Assembly: GCF_007991515.1 (NCBI RefSeq)
Contig: NZ_BJYM01000003.1
Span: forward strand, 124,001 to 188,000
Reading direction: 5' to 3'
Origin: Oceanobacillus sojae
GTDB lineage: Bacteria; Bacillota; Bacilli; Bacillales; Amphibacillaceae
DNA: 64,000 nucleotides
Made by a program: the position numbers and the translations under genes. This document shows positions 32,876-42,473 of the stretch, in pieces (within the stretch, counting starts at the first letter, position 1; each line of letters begins with the position of its first letter). Below the pieces are notes generated by a model that saw only the letters and a list, made by a program, of their open reading frames with translations, was not told where the DNA came from and did not search any database.

Positions 32876-35800
32876 ATTGGGTGGAGACTGAAATGCAAAC
32901 GTTCTATATGGGTTATATTGTTTATACTAGTTGTTATATTTTTGTGTGATTCAGATATTGAGGCTGCTGATAAGGAGGGGAAAGTGATGGGTAAAGCTAA
33001 TACGAATCTACAGAACTGGAGCGTGGGAGGTTCAGGGGAACTGAAGGATACTGTCCAAGGAATCCAGCTAACTTCCGAGGAGAATGAGCAGGCTGCAGCA
33101 TTTTCTGATACAACTGCTGATGACTTTACCTACGAGGCAGATATTAAAACAGTTGATAAAAAGACCAAAGCAGGGCTTGTTTTCCAGGCAAACACGACAG
33201 AGAACGAGGGTTATATGATTCAAATAGATCAAGAGGAAGGCAAGCTTCAGCTTTTAGATCTGCGGAATCCAGATAAGCCCTTAGAGGAAGCGAAAATAGA
33301 TTTGGAAGCGGGAGAGATATATCATCTCAAAGTAAAAGCAGTTAATCAGAAGCTTCAAGTATACTGGAATAATCAGTATAACGATATATTGGGAACGGAA
33401 TTAGAAAATGATGCAGCTGGAGTTTTGGGACTCCATGTGGAGGATGGAACAGGATATTTTGAGAATGTATATGTAAGTGATTTTACTCATAACTTAGGTG
33501 AGATTATTATGACAGAAGGACAATGGCAACCAGATATCCAGGGGTTAAAAGCTATTGGAGAAGGGCAACAGACCTTTGATAGACAAGTAAATGATTTTGT
33601 TCTGGAAGGGGATCTTTCATTTGCAGAAGAAGAAGGAGCGGCTGGATTTACTTTCCGGAAAAATCAGGAGACTGCGGCTGGTTACCAAGTGATATTAGTA
33701 AAGCAGGATGACCAGTTAAGGGTGCAATTGCAGTTACTGGATGGTACTGTGCTGGCAAGCTCAGAGCAGTCATATTCCTCCATCAGCGGGACGAGGCATC
33801 ATATGGAGCTTATAGTGAAGGATAACCAAGTAACAGCCTATCTGGATGGTTATCGTGAGCCAGCAATAGAATATACTGATAATCAATATCAGGAAGGTCA
33901 GATCGGGCTGGTTAATTTGTCTGGAACAGCTTATTTTGAAAATGTCTATGCGGCACAGACTGATGAATATTACAAAGAAAATTATCGTCCAAACTACCAC
34001 TATACACCGGCAAGAGGATCGGCAAGTGATCCGAATGGCCTTGTTTATTTTGAAGGGGAATACCATCTCTTTCATCAGGATGGAGGCACATGGTCACATG
34101 CTGTAAGTGAAGACCTTATCCGTTGGAAGCATTTACCTACTGCTCTTCCTTGGAATGATCATGGGCATGTCTGGTCGGGTGCAGCTGTTGCAGATGAAGA
34201 TAATGCATCTGGGCTTTTTTCAGATACAGGCGGGAAGGGTTTAATTGCTTATTATACCTCTTTTAATCCTGATCAAGAGAATGGAAACCAAAGAATTGGG
34301 CTTGCTTATAGTCATGACAAAGGACGTACATGGGAATATTCCGAGGAGCATCCTATTGTAATTGAAAACCCGGGTAAGGCAGAAGATGATCCGGGAAGCT
34401 GGGATTTTAGAGATCCTAAAGTAGTACGTGATGAAGAAAATAATCGTTGGGTAATGGTAGTTTCAGGAGGTGATCACATTCGCTTTTTTACCTCTGAAAA
34501 TCTGATTGATTGGGAGCATACCGACAGCTTTGGTTATGATAGTTATGTTCGTGGCGGTGTTTGGGAATGTCCAGACCTGTTTGAATTGCCGGTAGAAGGA
34601 ACAGACGAGACTAAATGGGTGCTAATGATTAGTACAGGCGCCAACCCTGATACAGAGGGCTCTGATGCTGAATATTTTATTGGCGATTTAACAGAAGAAG
34701 GAACATTTATTAATGATAATGAAGCGGGAAATGTATTGAAAACTGATTTTGGCAAGGAATTCTATGCCTCTATGTCTTTTACTGATATGCCGGATAATCG
34801 TCGTATTACCATTGCATGGATGACAAATTGGGATTATCCATTTGATTTCCCGACAGAAGGCTGGAAAGGCCAATTGACAATACCAAGGGAATTAAGTCTG
34901 ATAGATACAGAGCAAGGGGTCAGGCTCGTCCAATCTCCGGTTGAAGAATTGGCTTCGATTAGTGAGACAATTTTTGAAATAAGCAATCAACAAGTAAGTG
35001 AAGACGAAGCGGGGACCCTTTTGGAACAGATTGACGGCGAATCCTATCAGATTGAAGCGGAAATTGAAATTCCAGCTGACAGCGAAGCTTCAGAATTTGG
35101 TTTTCAAGTTCGTCAGGGAACCGAAGAAAAAAGTGTGATTGGGTATCGCCCGGCTGATGAGCAAATATACATTGATCGTTCGGAATCTGGACAAACAGAT
35201 TTCTCCAATCAATTTAGCACGCGGCAAGAAGCGGATCTGGCACCTGATAATCAGCGTGTGAAATTAAATATATTCGTAGACAATGGTTCAATAGAGGTGT
35301 TTGCGAATGATGGGCAAGTGGTTTTCTCCGATGTTATTTTTCCAAAGGCAACAAGCAGAGGAATGAGTTTTTATACAGAAAATGGACCTGTTGAGATTAT
35401 CTCATTAAAAGTAAATCAGCTGGCAGATATTTGGGATCGTCATCATGAAGATGCAGCTGAAATTGTAATTGATACAAGTAAAAGAGAGCTGAATGTTGGC
35501 GATACAATTTCTCTTCAGGCGGCTTTAAAGAATGGTAATGACTCCAAATCACTGGAATGGTCTGTCTCTGATTCGGGTGTGATTAATATTAAGTCATCTA
35601 ATCACCAACAAGCTGAATTAGAAGCTGTTAGCGATGGTGAAGCAGTGGTTACTGTTTCTACACCTGATGAGAAAGTCATGAAAACAGTAGAAATACAGGT
35701 GCATGATGGAACATTTAATACGAATCTGACAGGCTGGCAATCTGATATTGAAACAGTAAAATGGCTGAAAACAGAAGCTGGAATTCGCGGTGCCCATACA

Positions 35801-36631
35801 AGTGATGCTAATTATATGGCAGAAGATACAGGTGGGAATTTTATTTATGAAGCTGATATGACACTGAGCCCCGATGGCGGTGCCGGAGCCGTCGTGTTTC
35901 GGGCGAATGAAGATGGCAGTAGCGGGTACTATTTTAATTTAGACCCTAATATGAAGGCGTTCCGTTTGTTTTATAAGGTAAATGGTCAGATAGAAGATCA
36001 TATGGTGATTGACAATGTTCCGGCATTTATCGAGCCCGACAAAACATATGCTGTCAAAATTGAAGCAGAAGGACCGCATATTCGTATTGATGTTGATGGC
36101 GAGAATATCATCGATCTTAAGGATGGCACATTTGCTCAAGGTCACTTTGGATTAAATGTTTTTGATGGGAAAGTGACGTATCAAAATGTAGAAATAAACC
36201 AGGTATCTGATGCTGAATTAGTGCAGACTGCTTTTACGAATACTGAAATAGGTCAATCATTATATGCAGTTAATTTACAAAATGGAGAGCCTGTGAAATT
36301 GGGAGAGGAACAAATGAAATGGTCTCTTATGCCGACAGGAGACGAACAGGGGTCCTATTCAATTAGAACAGAACAGGACCAGGCATTTGACTTGGATACC
36401 AATCAGCAAAAAATTCAGTTATACGATTATCTTGGCTATGACAACCAGCGTTGGCTAATTGAGCAGCTGGATAATGAAACTGTAGTCATCCGTTCTATTC
36501 ATAATGAACAAGTATTGACGGTAACAGAAGATGGAAAACTTACGCTTGCAGAATTGCAGGAAGAGCAGGCAAATCCAAGCCAGCAGTGGCAGGTATCAGC
36601 AGATGTATTCTCAGATACCAAGAATGAATAA
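32876..36631 (+). CDS. Secreted multidomain GH32 levanase/fructanase
   Basis: About 1251 residues from an ATT start (1237 from TTG 32918). Order: signal peptide (KCKRSIWVILFILVVIFLCD); two CBM66-like modules (about 30-200 and 205-355); GH32 beta-propeller with SASDPNG (nucleophile Asp, about 380), WDFRDPKVV and WECPDLFEL (acid/base Glu, about 562); GH32 C-terminal sandwich; bacterial Ig-like domain (about 860-945); third CBM66-like module (945-1110); ricin-type beta-trefoil (1112-1245). CBM66 binds levan ends in B. subtilis SacC, so levan or other fructans are the likely substrate. AAGGGGGAG lies six bases before ATT 32876; from TTG 32918 there is no binding site and the basic signal-peptide residues are lost. 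The promoter has a cre and a LacI-type site. Confidence 0.9.
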   Translation: MGWRLKCKRSIWVILFILVVIFLCDSDIEAADKEGKVMGKANTNLQNWSVGGSGELKDTVQGIQLTSEENEQAAAFSDTTADDFTYEADIKTVDKKTKAGLVFQANTTENEGYMIQIDQEEGKLQLLDLRNPDKPLEEAKIDLEAGEIYHLKVKAVNQKLQVYWNNQYNDILGTELENDAAGVLGLHVEDGTGYFENVYVSDFTHNLGEIIMTEGQWQPDIQGLKAIGEGQQTFDRQVNDFVLEGDLSFAEEEGAAGFTFRKNQETAAGYQVILVKQDDQLRVQLQLLDGTVLASSEQSYSSISGTRHHMELIVKDNQVTAYLDGYREPAIEYTDNQYQEGQIGLVNLSGTAYFENVYAAQTDEYYKENYRPNYHYTPARGSASDPNGLVYFEGEYHLFHQDGGTWSHAVSEDLIRWKHLPTALPWNDHGHVWSGAAVADEDNASGLFSDTGGKGLIAYYTSFNPDQENGNQRIGLAYSHDKGRTWEYSEEHPIVIENPGKAEDDPGSWDFRDPKVVRDEENNRWVMVVSGGDHIRFFTSENLIDWEHTDSFGYDSYVRGGVWECPDLFELPVEGTDETKWVLMISTGANPDTEGSDAEYFIGDLTEEGTFINDNEAGNVLKTDFGKEFYASMSFTDMPDNRRITIAWMTNWDYPFDFPTEGWKGQLTIPRELSLIDTEQGVRLVQSPVEELASISETIFEISNQQVSEDEAGTLLEQIDGESYQIEAEIEIPADSEASEFGFQVRQGTEEKSVIGYRPADEQIYIDRSESGQTDFSNQFSTRQEADLAPDNQRVKLNIFVDNGSIEVFANDGQVVFSDVIFPKATSRGMSFYTENGPVEIISLKVNQLADIWDRHHEDAAEIVIDTSKRELNVGDTISLQAALKNGNDSKSLEWSVSDSGVINIKSSNHQQAELEAVSDGEAVVTVSTPDEKVMKTVEIQVHDGTFNTNLTGWQSDIETVKWLKTEAGIRGAHTSDANYMAEDTGGNFIYEADMTLSPDGGAGAVVFRANEDGSSGYYFNLDPNMKAFRLFYKVNGQIEDHMVIDNVPAFIEPDKTYAVKIEAEGPHIRIDVDGENIIDLKDGTFAQGHFGLNVFDGKVTYQNVEINQVSDAELVQTAFTNTEIGQSLYAVNLQNGEPVKLGEEQMKWSLMPTGDEQGSYSIRTEQDQAFDLDTNQQKIQLYDYLGYDNQRWLIEQLDNETVVIRSIHNEQVLTVTEDGKLTLAELQEEQANPSQQWQVSADVFSDTKNE

Positions 36632-36726
36632 TAAAGTGTTTATTTCCTGTAGATTCTTTTCTTTTTCATGATGATATAATGAGAAAGCGGATTGGCAGCT
36701 TAGAGACTTGTTATGGAGGATTTGAT

Positions 36727-38529
36727 ATGTTTTTGTCGTTGCGAAATAAATTATTTCTTGTTTTTTCCTGTGTATTAACTATTCCTTTTTTAATCTTGTC
36801 TCTAATTATGCCAAGTTTATTTACAAATTATATAAAGGAACAAACGCAAGAGCTGACAATTGGTATGATGGATCAATTCTCTCTCTATATTGACTCCGTT
36901 ACGATGCAGGCGACTGACGTGGGGCAGCAGGTATTAGCGAATTCTATTACACAGGATTGGCTGCGGGTGGAGAATAGCAACAATAATAATGATGAAACAT
37001 TGGAAACGGCCAGATTAATGGTGAGAAATGAGCTTAATGCCATGCTCAGTTCCATGATGGTCAATAATTCTAATAATATTTCTGTTTCCATTTTTACACA
37101 TGATGGGGAAGGAATTTGGGGTGACTACCCGGAACTGGATAAAACGGAATGGTATCAGGATTTTATGGGAAATGATCAGACTTTTACCCATTCTCACATA
37201 GATACAAACCAGCAATCAGCATTAATGCGGGAAATGCCTATTAACAGCCATCTTATCCCTTTAGTTGATTTAAATACCCTTCAGGATAGCGGGGTTATCA
37301 AGGTGAATTTTTCAACAGAAATGATAGAAAATTCCCTGGATAAAATTAAAATAGGTGAACGTGGCTATGCATTTATTATAGATTCCCAAGGTGAAAATGT
37401 TTTAACAGAGGAGATCGATACCCCTCAGTCTATTATTGAAGAGTCTTTGAAACAGATTGCACATAAGGAAGAGGATCAGGGATTGCTTGAAATAGAAAAT
37501 GAACAGGAAACCTATTTATTGTTTTATCAGCAATTATCCGTAGGGAATTGGATTTTAATTAGTGAAGTAACGGAGGATGATTTATTTTCTCATTCCAATC
37601 AATTACAGAAAAGCCTGTTGTTACTAAGTGTAGGTTTGTTTTTAATTACTATTATTGCTTCCTTTCTTTTCTCATCTTCGATTACAGATCCTTTACGGGG
37701 ATTGATGAAGGCAATGCATTATTTGGAGAAAGGGGACTTTAAAAAGGCGCAGAAGATTATACCGACAATCCGGTCAGAGAATAATGAAATCCGCTATTTA
37801 GTAGAAGTATTTGATCAGACAGTGGTTCGTTTGAAACAGCTGATTGATAGTGAATATAAAACCAATATTCGGAGGCGTAATGCTGAATATAAGGCTTTGT
37901 TACTGCAAATTAACCCTCATTTTCTTAATAATACCCTTGAAATTATTGGCGGCTTAGCAGCCCAGGGAAAGAACAAAGAGGTGGTAAATGTAAGTGTTTA
38001 TTTAGGAAAGATGCTCCGCTATGCCTTAAACACAAAATCAGACCTGGTAACATTGACAGAGGAGATACAATATATCCGTAACTATGCCAAAATTCTTGAG
38101 CTTCGTTATGAAGGGGACCTTCAAATAACAATTGAGGAAGATCCGCAAGCAAAGGAATTTCCGATTATTAAATTTATTATTCAGCCATTAGTGGAAAATG
38201 CAGTGAAATATAGTTTGATTTCTAAAGAACATGCTAGTGTGAAAATAAAGTCCAAATATCAAGATAACCAGTTAACATTGCAGATTGCAGATGACGGTGT
38301 CGGGATACCGGATGAAGTAATTCAAAATTTATCAATGAGTAGTCAGGCAGATACTCTGGAGAGCAGTGGCAACAGTATCGGACTTAAGAATGTGTTGGAT
38401 CGCTTGCATTTATATTATGGAGATCGATTCAATTATCGAATTGAGACAGAATTAAACAAAGGTACGATAATCATCCTGCAAATAGCAGAAGAAGGGAAGA
38501 TGATGGATGAGGAACGTCTTAATCGTTGA
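36727..38529 (+). CDS. Sensor histidine kinase, YesM/LytS-like, with extracellular sensing domain
   Basis: A 600-residue membrane kinase. First membrane helix at about 8-32, an extracellular Cache-type domain to about 295, second helix (LLLLSVGLFLITIIASFLF), HAMP, then His-kinase with the phospho-His in QINPHFLNNTLEII (about 399) and an HATPase with DDGVGIPDEVI and NSIGLKNVLDRL. The family controls carbohydrate uptake genes together with an AraC-type regulator. ATG 36727 follows ATGGAGG. The gene overlaps the regulator gene by 23 bases. Its position between the levanase gene and an importer implies sensing of fructan breakdown products, perhaps via the anchored binding protein at 40117. Confidence 0.93.
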   Translation: MFLSLRNKLFLVFSCVLTIPFLILSLIMPSLFTNYIKEQTQELTIGMMDQFSLYIDSVTMQATDVGQQVLANSITQDWLRVENSNNNNDETLETARLMVRNELNAMLSSMMVNNSNNISVSIFTHDGEGIWGDYPELDKTEWYQDFMGNDQTFTHSHIDTNQQSALMREMPINSHLIPLVDLNTLQDSGVIKVNFSTEMIENSLDKIKIGERGYAFIIDSQGENVLTEEIDTPQSIIEESLKQIAHKEEDQGLLEIENEQETYLLFYQQLSVGNWILISEVTEDDLFSHSNQLQKSLLLLSVGLFLITIIASFLFSSSITDPLRGLMKAMHYLEKGDFKKAQKIIPTIRSENNEIRYLVEVFDQTVVRLKQLIDSEYKTNIRRRNAEYKALLLQINPHFLNNTLEIIGGLAAQGKNKEVVNVSVYLGKMLRYALNTKSDLVTLTEEIQYIRNYAKILELRYEGDLQITIEEDPQAKEFPIIKFIIQPLVENAVKYSLISKEHASVKIKSKYQDNQLTLQIADDGVGIPDEVIQNLSMSSQADTLESSGNSIGLKNVLDRLHLYYGDRFNYRIETELNKGTIIILQIAEEGKMMDEERLNR

Positions 38530-40102
38530 TGATGAAATCCAAATTCGCAAGGGTTTACGATGGAAAGTGGATTGGGAGGAATTAGGGTTCCATATTGTAG
38601 CAGAGGCTGCGAATGGGGGAGGAGCATTGACAAAACTGGAGGAAGAAAAGGTAGACTTGGTGATGACCGATATCCGGATGCCGATCATGGATGGAATAGA
38701 GCTGGCAAGACATTGCCGGGAAAAATATCCAAATACTAAAGTAATCGTACTGTCTGGTTATTCCGATTTTGAATATGTGAAAAGTCTGATGAAAAAAGGG
38801 GTAAGGGATTATCTGCTAAAACCGGTGGATCCAGTTGAATTGGCAGAGGTATTAAGGCAAATGAAGAATGAAATTGACCACGATCGCTTGAGGCAGCTTG
38901 AACTGGATCGTGTTAAGCGGCAGGCACGGACACAATTTCAGGAGGTACAAGAACAATATCTGCTGTCGCTGGTCAAGGAAGAGTGGTTTCAATATAGCCT
39001 GGTAAAAGAGAGACTTGAACAACTGAAGCTGGATATGCTGCTTAAAGAGGACTTAAAGGTACAATTTATCAGTGTTGGAGTGAGAGACTTTAGTGGTCAG
39101 GCGAATCGGGTGAACGAATTACGGATGGCTTTTCAAATGCTTTGCAAAGAATTAGTCGAACCAAGACCGGGCATGTTCGCCTTTTATGATCTGGGTTATA
39201 CAAATATGATGCACTTTCTTATCATATTAGATCAGAATTTTGATAATCATCCTACCCAATTAACGAAAACGATTCAGTATCAGATAAAAAAACTTTTGAA
39301 GCTAGAGACCGTGATTGGAATCGGAAATCCTGTCAATGGCTTGTCGGAATTGAAGACAGGCTATATTTCCAGTTTGCTCTCATGGAGTCAGAATCAGTTA
39401 AACCATCATTCACAGGTAATTGATGAGCATGTCAGAAGAGAAGAGCTGATGGATTTTTCACCAGACCTGGAGAAGCATATTATTAATGCAATTGAACAGA
39501 TGGATATGTCCAGATTTCACAAAGAGCTGGAATCTCTTCTGGGTGAAACAACAACTCAATCGGTACTGTCTTCTTCGATTGTTGCGAACCGGATTTTGTT
39601 TTGTCTCGGTTCCATTGCCAAAAAATATAATGTTGAGAACAACAATGCACAGCGATTGATTTGGGAATGCCAGCAAGTCATTTGGCAATTAAATGACCAG
39701 AGCAAAGTCATCGCTTATCTTACTGAGCTTGCTAAATTAATTGTTGCCCAAATTCATGATACAAGAACAACGGATGGGAAACAGATTGTTGACATGGTCC
39801 GCCGTTATATTGATCAGTATTACGGGAATGATATTTCGCTGACCATTTTGTCTGAGCTTTTTCATATTAACAGCGCTTATTTATCAGAGATTTTTAAAGT
39901 ACAAATCGGCAAAAACTTTAGTGAATATTTAACTGAAGTCCGAGTGAAGGAGGCAAAGAAATTCTTAAAGGACCCGCACTTAAAAATAATTGATGTAGCT
40001 AATCTTGTCGGGTTTTCCAGCTCTGCTTATTTTAGTATCGTCTTTAAAAAGCATGTAAACGAAACTCCAGCTAATTATCGAAAGTCATTCGATCCGGTAT
40101 AA
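38507..40102 (+). CDS. Response regulator, YesN-like, with AraC-type DNA-binding domain
   Basis: A 531-residue regulator. Receiver domain 1-122 with D55 (LVMTDIRMP) as phosphate acceptor and YLLKPVD at its end; a long middle region (125-420) of coiled coil and GGDEF-like fold often seen in YesN proteins; and a C-terminal AraC double helix-turn-helix (about 425-528: LSELFHINSAYLSEIFK and DVANLVGFSSSAYFSIVFKK). It starts inside the kinase gene, so the pair is translationally coupled. It is expected to activate the importer operon at 42474 and perhaps the levanase gene. Confidence 0.93.
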   Translation: MRNVLIVDDEIQIRKGLRWKVDWEELGFHIVAEAANGGGALTKLEEEKVDLVMTDIRMPIMDGIELARHCREKYPNTKVIVLSGYSDFEYVKSLMKKGVRDYLLKPVDPVELAEVLRQMKNEIDHDRLRQLELDRVKRQARTQFQEVQEQYLLSLVKEEWFQYSLVKERLEQLKLDMLLKEDLKVQFISVGVRDFSGQANRVNELRMAFQMLCKELVEPRPGMFAFYDLGYTNMMHFLIILDQNFDNHPTQLTKTIQYQIKKLLKLETVIGIGNPVNGLSELKTGYISSLLSWSQNQLNHHSQVIDEHVRREELMDFSPDLEKHIINAIEQMDMSRFHKELESLLGETTTQSVLSSSIVANRILFCLGSIAKKYNVENNNAQRLIWECQQVIWQLNDQSKVIAYLTELAKLIVAQIHDTRTTDGKQIVDMVRRYIDQYYGNDISLTILSELFHINSAYLSEIFKVQIGKNFSEYLTEVRVKEAKKFLKDPHLKIIDVANLVGFSSSAYFSIVFKKHVNETPANYRKSFDPV

Positions 40103-40116
40103 AAGGGTGTTGTATC

Positions 40117-41451
40117 ATGAGAAGAAGAATAATTTATTACAGCTTATTTGTGATATTAGTCAGTATTGTCATTGGTTACTTGATTATATTGGTACAACCT
40201 TTGTCTATACAAGATGAAAAGGAAGACTCTGAGCAGAAAGAAGAGCTGGAGGACGTTGTTGAATTAACATTTTGGCGTAATTACGGAAATGCAGCAGAAA
40301 ACAAGGCTTATAACGAGATTCTGGAAGATTTTCACCAATCCCATCCTCATATTCATGTCACCATGCAAAATATAGAGTATGCCAATTATGAAGTAGAGCT
40401 GCGGACAGAACTAGTTACTGGTACAGGACCAGATATAATGGCAATTGACAGTCCTTATTTAGCTCTATATGCGGAGGCAGATCTCCTGATGCCGTTAAAT
40501 GAATATTTAACAGAGGAAGACAGACTGGAGGAAGATTTCCCGGAGACAATTACCCAAGGATTAACTTACAAAGATCAATTATATCTGATGCCATTAATCG
40601 AATCGAGTATCGCCCTATACTACAATATGAATCTATTGGAAGAAGCAAATCTTCCCTTTCCGGATAGCGATCCTGCTAACCCGATGACATGGGAAGAAAT
40701 TGTTACGTTATTGAAAGCAGTTCAGAGACCGGAAGAAGGAATTTACGGTATCGACCCAGCCCAAGGATTTGGGAGTGGCGAGGCGCCTGCTTATTTCAAA
40801 CTTCCGATTATCTGGCAATTTGGCGGGGAAGTGATTAGTCCTGATGCAACAACAGCCAGCGGATACTTAGATTCAGCAGAAACGATGGAGGCTTTGCAAT
40901 TTTATCAGGATTTATACCATAAAGATAAAGTGGCTGTCAGGGAGTTTCCAGCGAATGCTTTTGAGGAGGGCCAATTAGTAATGACGGTACTTGGCGCGTG
41001 GGCAATAACGGATTTAGAGAAAAATGGATTGAAGCTGGGAGAGGACTTTGGAGTTGCCCCGCTTCCAAAATCAAAATATCAGGTTGTTCCGAATGGAAGT
41101 TGGGCTCTTGGCATACTTTCCACTACCAGTCATCCTGAGGAGGCATGGGAGTTTATCCGCTATGTAACGAGCTATGAGCCTATGAAGAAATATAGCTCTA
41201 TCACGGGAGAGGTTCCAGCACGTTATTCAGTAGCCGAAGATCTTCCTGAATTTAATACCTACCCTTATAACATCTTTGCAGAGCAAGCATATTCTTACTC
41301 CAGAAATCGTCCGGTTACACCGGTCTATCCTGATATAAGTATAGCGATAAAAAAATTATTTGAAGATGTTGGCCTGGCGAATAAGGATGTAGAAGCTTCT
41401 GTGGAGGAAGCGGTAGAAGCTATTAATCAGCGTCTGAGACAAGCCGATTAA
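40117..41451 (+). CDS. Membrane-anchored extracellular solute-binding protein (sugar)
   Basis: A 444-residue family 1 binding protein. Residues 6-29 are a single membrane helix; there is no lipobox cysteine, so it stays anchored by an uncleaved helix rather than lipid. The mature part has the family's ELTFWRNYGN start, TGTGPDIMAIDSP, GLTYKDQLYLMPLIESSIALYYN and SWALGILSTTSHPEEAWEFIRY. It lies 14 bases behind the response regulator gene, away from the permeases, which have their own lipoprotein (44364). A role as ligand-loaded co-receptor for the kinase is likely (inference). Confidence 0.88.
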   Translation: MRRRIIYYSLFVILVSIVIGYLIILVQPLSIQDEKEDSEQKEELEDVVELTFWRNYGNAAENKAYNEILEDFHQSHPHIHVTMQNIEYANYEVELRTELVTGTGPDIMAIDSPYLALYAEADLLMPLNEYLTEEDRLEEDFPETITQGLTYKDQLYLMPLIESSIALYYNMNLLEEANLPFPDSDPANPMTWEEIVTLLKAVQRPEEGIYGIDPAQGFGSGEAPAYFKLPIIWQFGGEVISPDATTASGYLDSAETMEALQFYQDLYHKDKVAVREFPANAFEEGQLVMTVLGAWAITDLEKNGLKLGEDFGVAPLPKSKYQVVPNGSWALGILSTTSHPEEAWEFIRYVTSYEPMKKYSSITGEVPARYSVAEDLPEFNTYPYNIFAEQAYSYSRNRPVTPVYPDISIAIKKLFEDVGLANKDVEASVEEAVEAINQRLRQAD

Positions 41452-41616
41452 TTTTTTTGACTCTAAGCCAAAGATTTTATAATATCTATTCCAAAAATAT
41501 TACAATCGAGAGCCTTGCTTTTTTGATACAGTGATTATAAAGAGATTTCTTCCCTATAGGATAAATTGGGTCTTTACTGGCTGTTAATCTGTAATAAAAA
41601 AGGAGCAGAGCACAAT

Positions 41617-42237
41617 ATGATTGAAAAAAGATGGTATATGCGAATGGGTACGCTTGGCTTCAATTTAATATATTTAAATCTATTATGGGCAGCATTTACT
41701 TTATTGGGAGGCATTGTTCTTGGTATCTTTCCGGCAACAGCAGCTCTGTTTGCCGTTGTAAGGAAAATGATTCTTGAAGATGAAGATGCAGCGGTATTTC
41801 CGGAGTTTATTACTCATTTTAAAGCCTCATTTAAGACATCTAATATACTCGGATATATCGTTTCTTTTATCGGTTTATTCCTGTTAATAGATTTTCGTAT
41901 TGTACAGAATATCAGTCAGGAAAGTATGCAGGTGCTGCTCTTTAATCTTATTCTTATCATTGGTATATTTTATCTGGTAGCAATGCTTTATATCTTTCCG
42001 GTATATGTTCACTTTGACCTGAAGTGGAATGAATATTTCCGATATGCTTGTATATTAACGATTGCCCGTCCTTTACAAACAATTATGTTAGCAGCTTTTG
42101 TTGCGGCGGTTATCTACTTATATATACTCGTTCCGGCATTAGTTTTTGTACTCGGCGCCAGCTTTATGAGTTTTGTGATGATGAAGATTGCCTCATTATC
42201 ATTTCCTAAGAAGCAAGTTTTACATGAATCCACATAA
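41617..42237 (+). CDS. YesL-like DUF624 membrane protein
   Basis: A 206-residue integral membrane protein with five hydrophobic segments. The start MIEKRWYMRMGTLGFNLIYLNLLWAAFTLLG and LGIFPATAALFAVVRK are typical of DUF624 (YesL), a family nearly always found beside YesMN-type regulators and LplABC-type importers. Its function is unknown; proposals include helping assembly or gating of the importer. AAGGAGC precedes ATG 41617, which I prefer to the upstream in-frame start at 41566. A terminator follows, so it ends the regulatory half of the locus. Confidence 0.88.
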   Translation: MIEKRWYMRMGTLGFNLIYLNLLWAAFTLLGGIVLGIFPATAALFAVVRKMILEDEDAAVFPEFITHFKASFKTSNILGYIVSFIGLFLLIDFRIVQNISQESMQVLLFNLILIIGIFYLVAMLYIFPVYVHFDLKWNEYFRYACILTIARPLQTIMLAAFVAAVIYLYILVPALVFVLGASFMSFVMMKIASLSFPKKQVLHEST

Positions 42238-42243
42238 TTAGAT

Positions 42244-42287
42244 AAACCTGTGAAGTAAAGGAACACTTTTACTCCACAGGTTTTTAA
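42244..42287 (+). terminator. Terminator after the DUF624 gene
   Basis: Long stem AAACCTGTGAAGTAAA / TTTTACTCCACAGGTTT with one mismatch, then T residues. The importer genes therefore need their own promoter in 42290-42450; none is obvious, in keeping with activator control. Confidence 0.85.
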
Positions 42288-42473
42288 TTTTTTGTCAGCC
42301 TGTGATTATCCTTTTTTTCTCCTCAGAGTAATATTTCGGAATCGAAATTATGAACCGAAAATTTTATAATCTATCGCCCTAAAATATTGAAATAAAACGC
42401 ATACAAACTTTGCTATATTTAGATTACGAGAAGATTACAGCAAAGAGTAGAGCTTAAGCAAGGGAGGGTTTAG

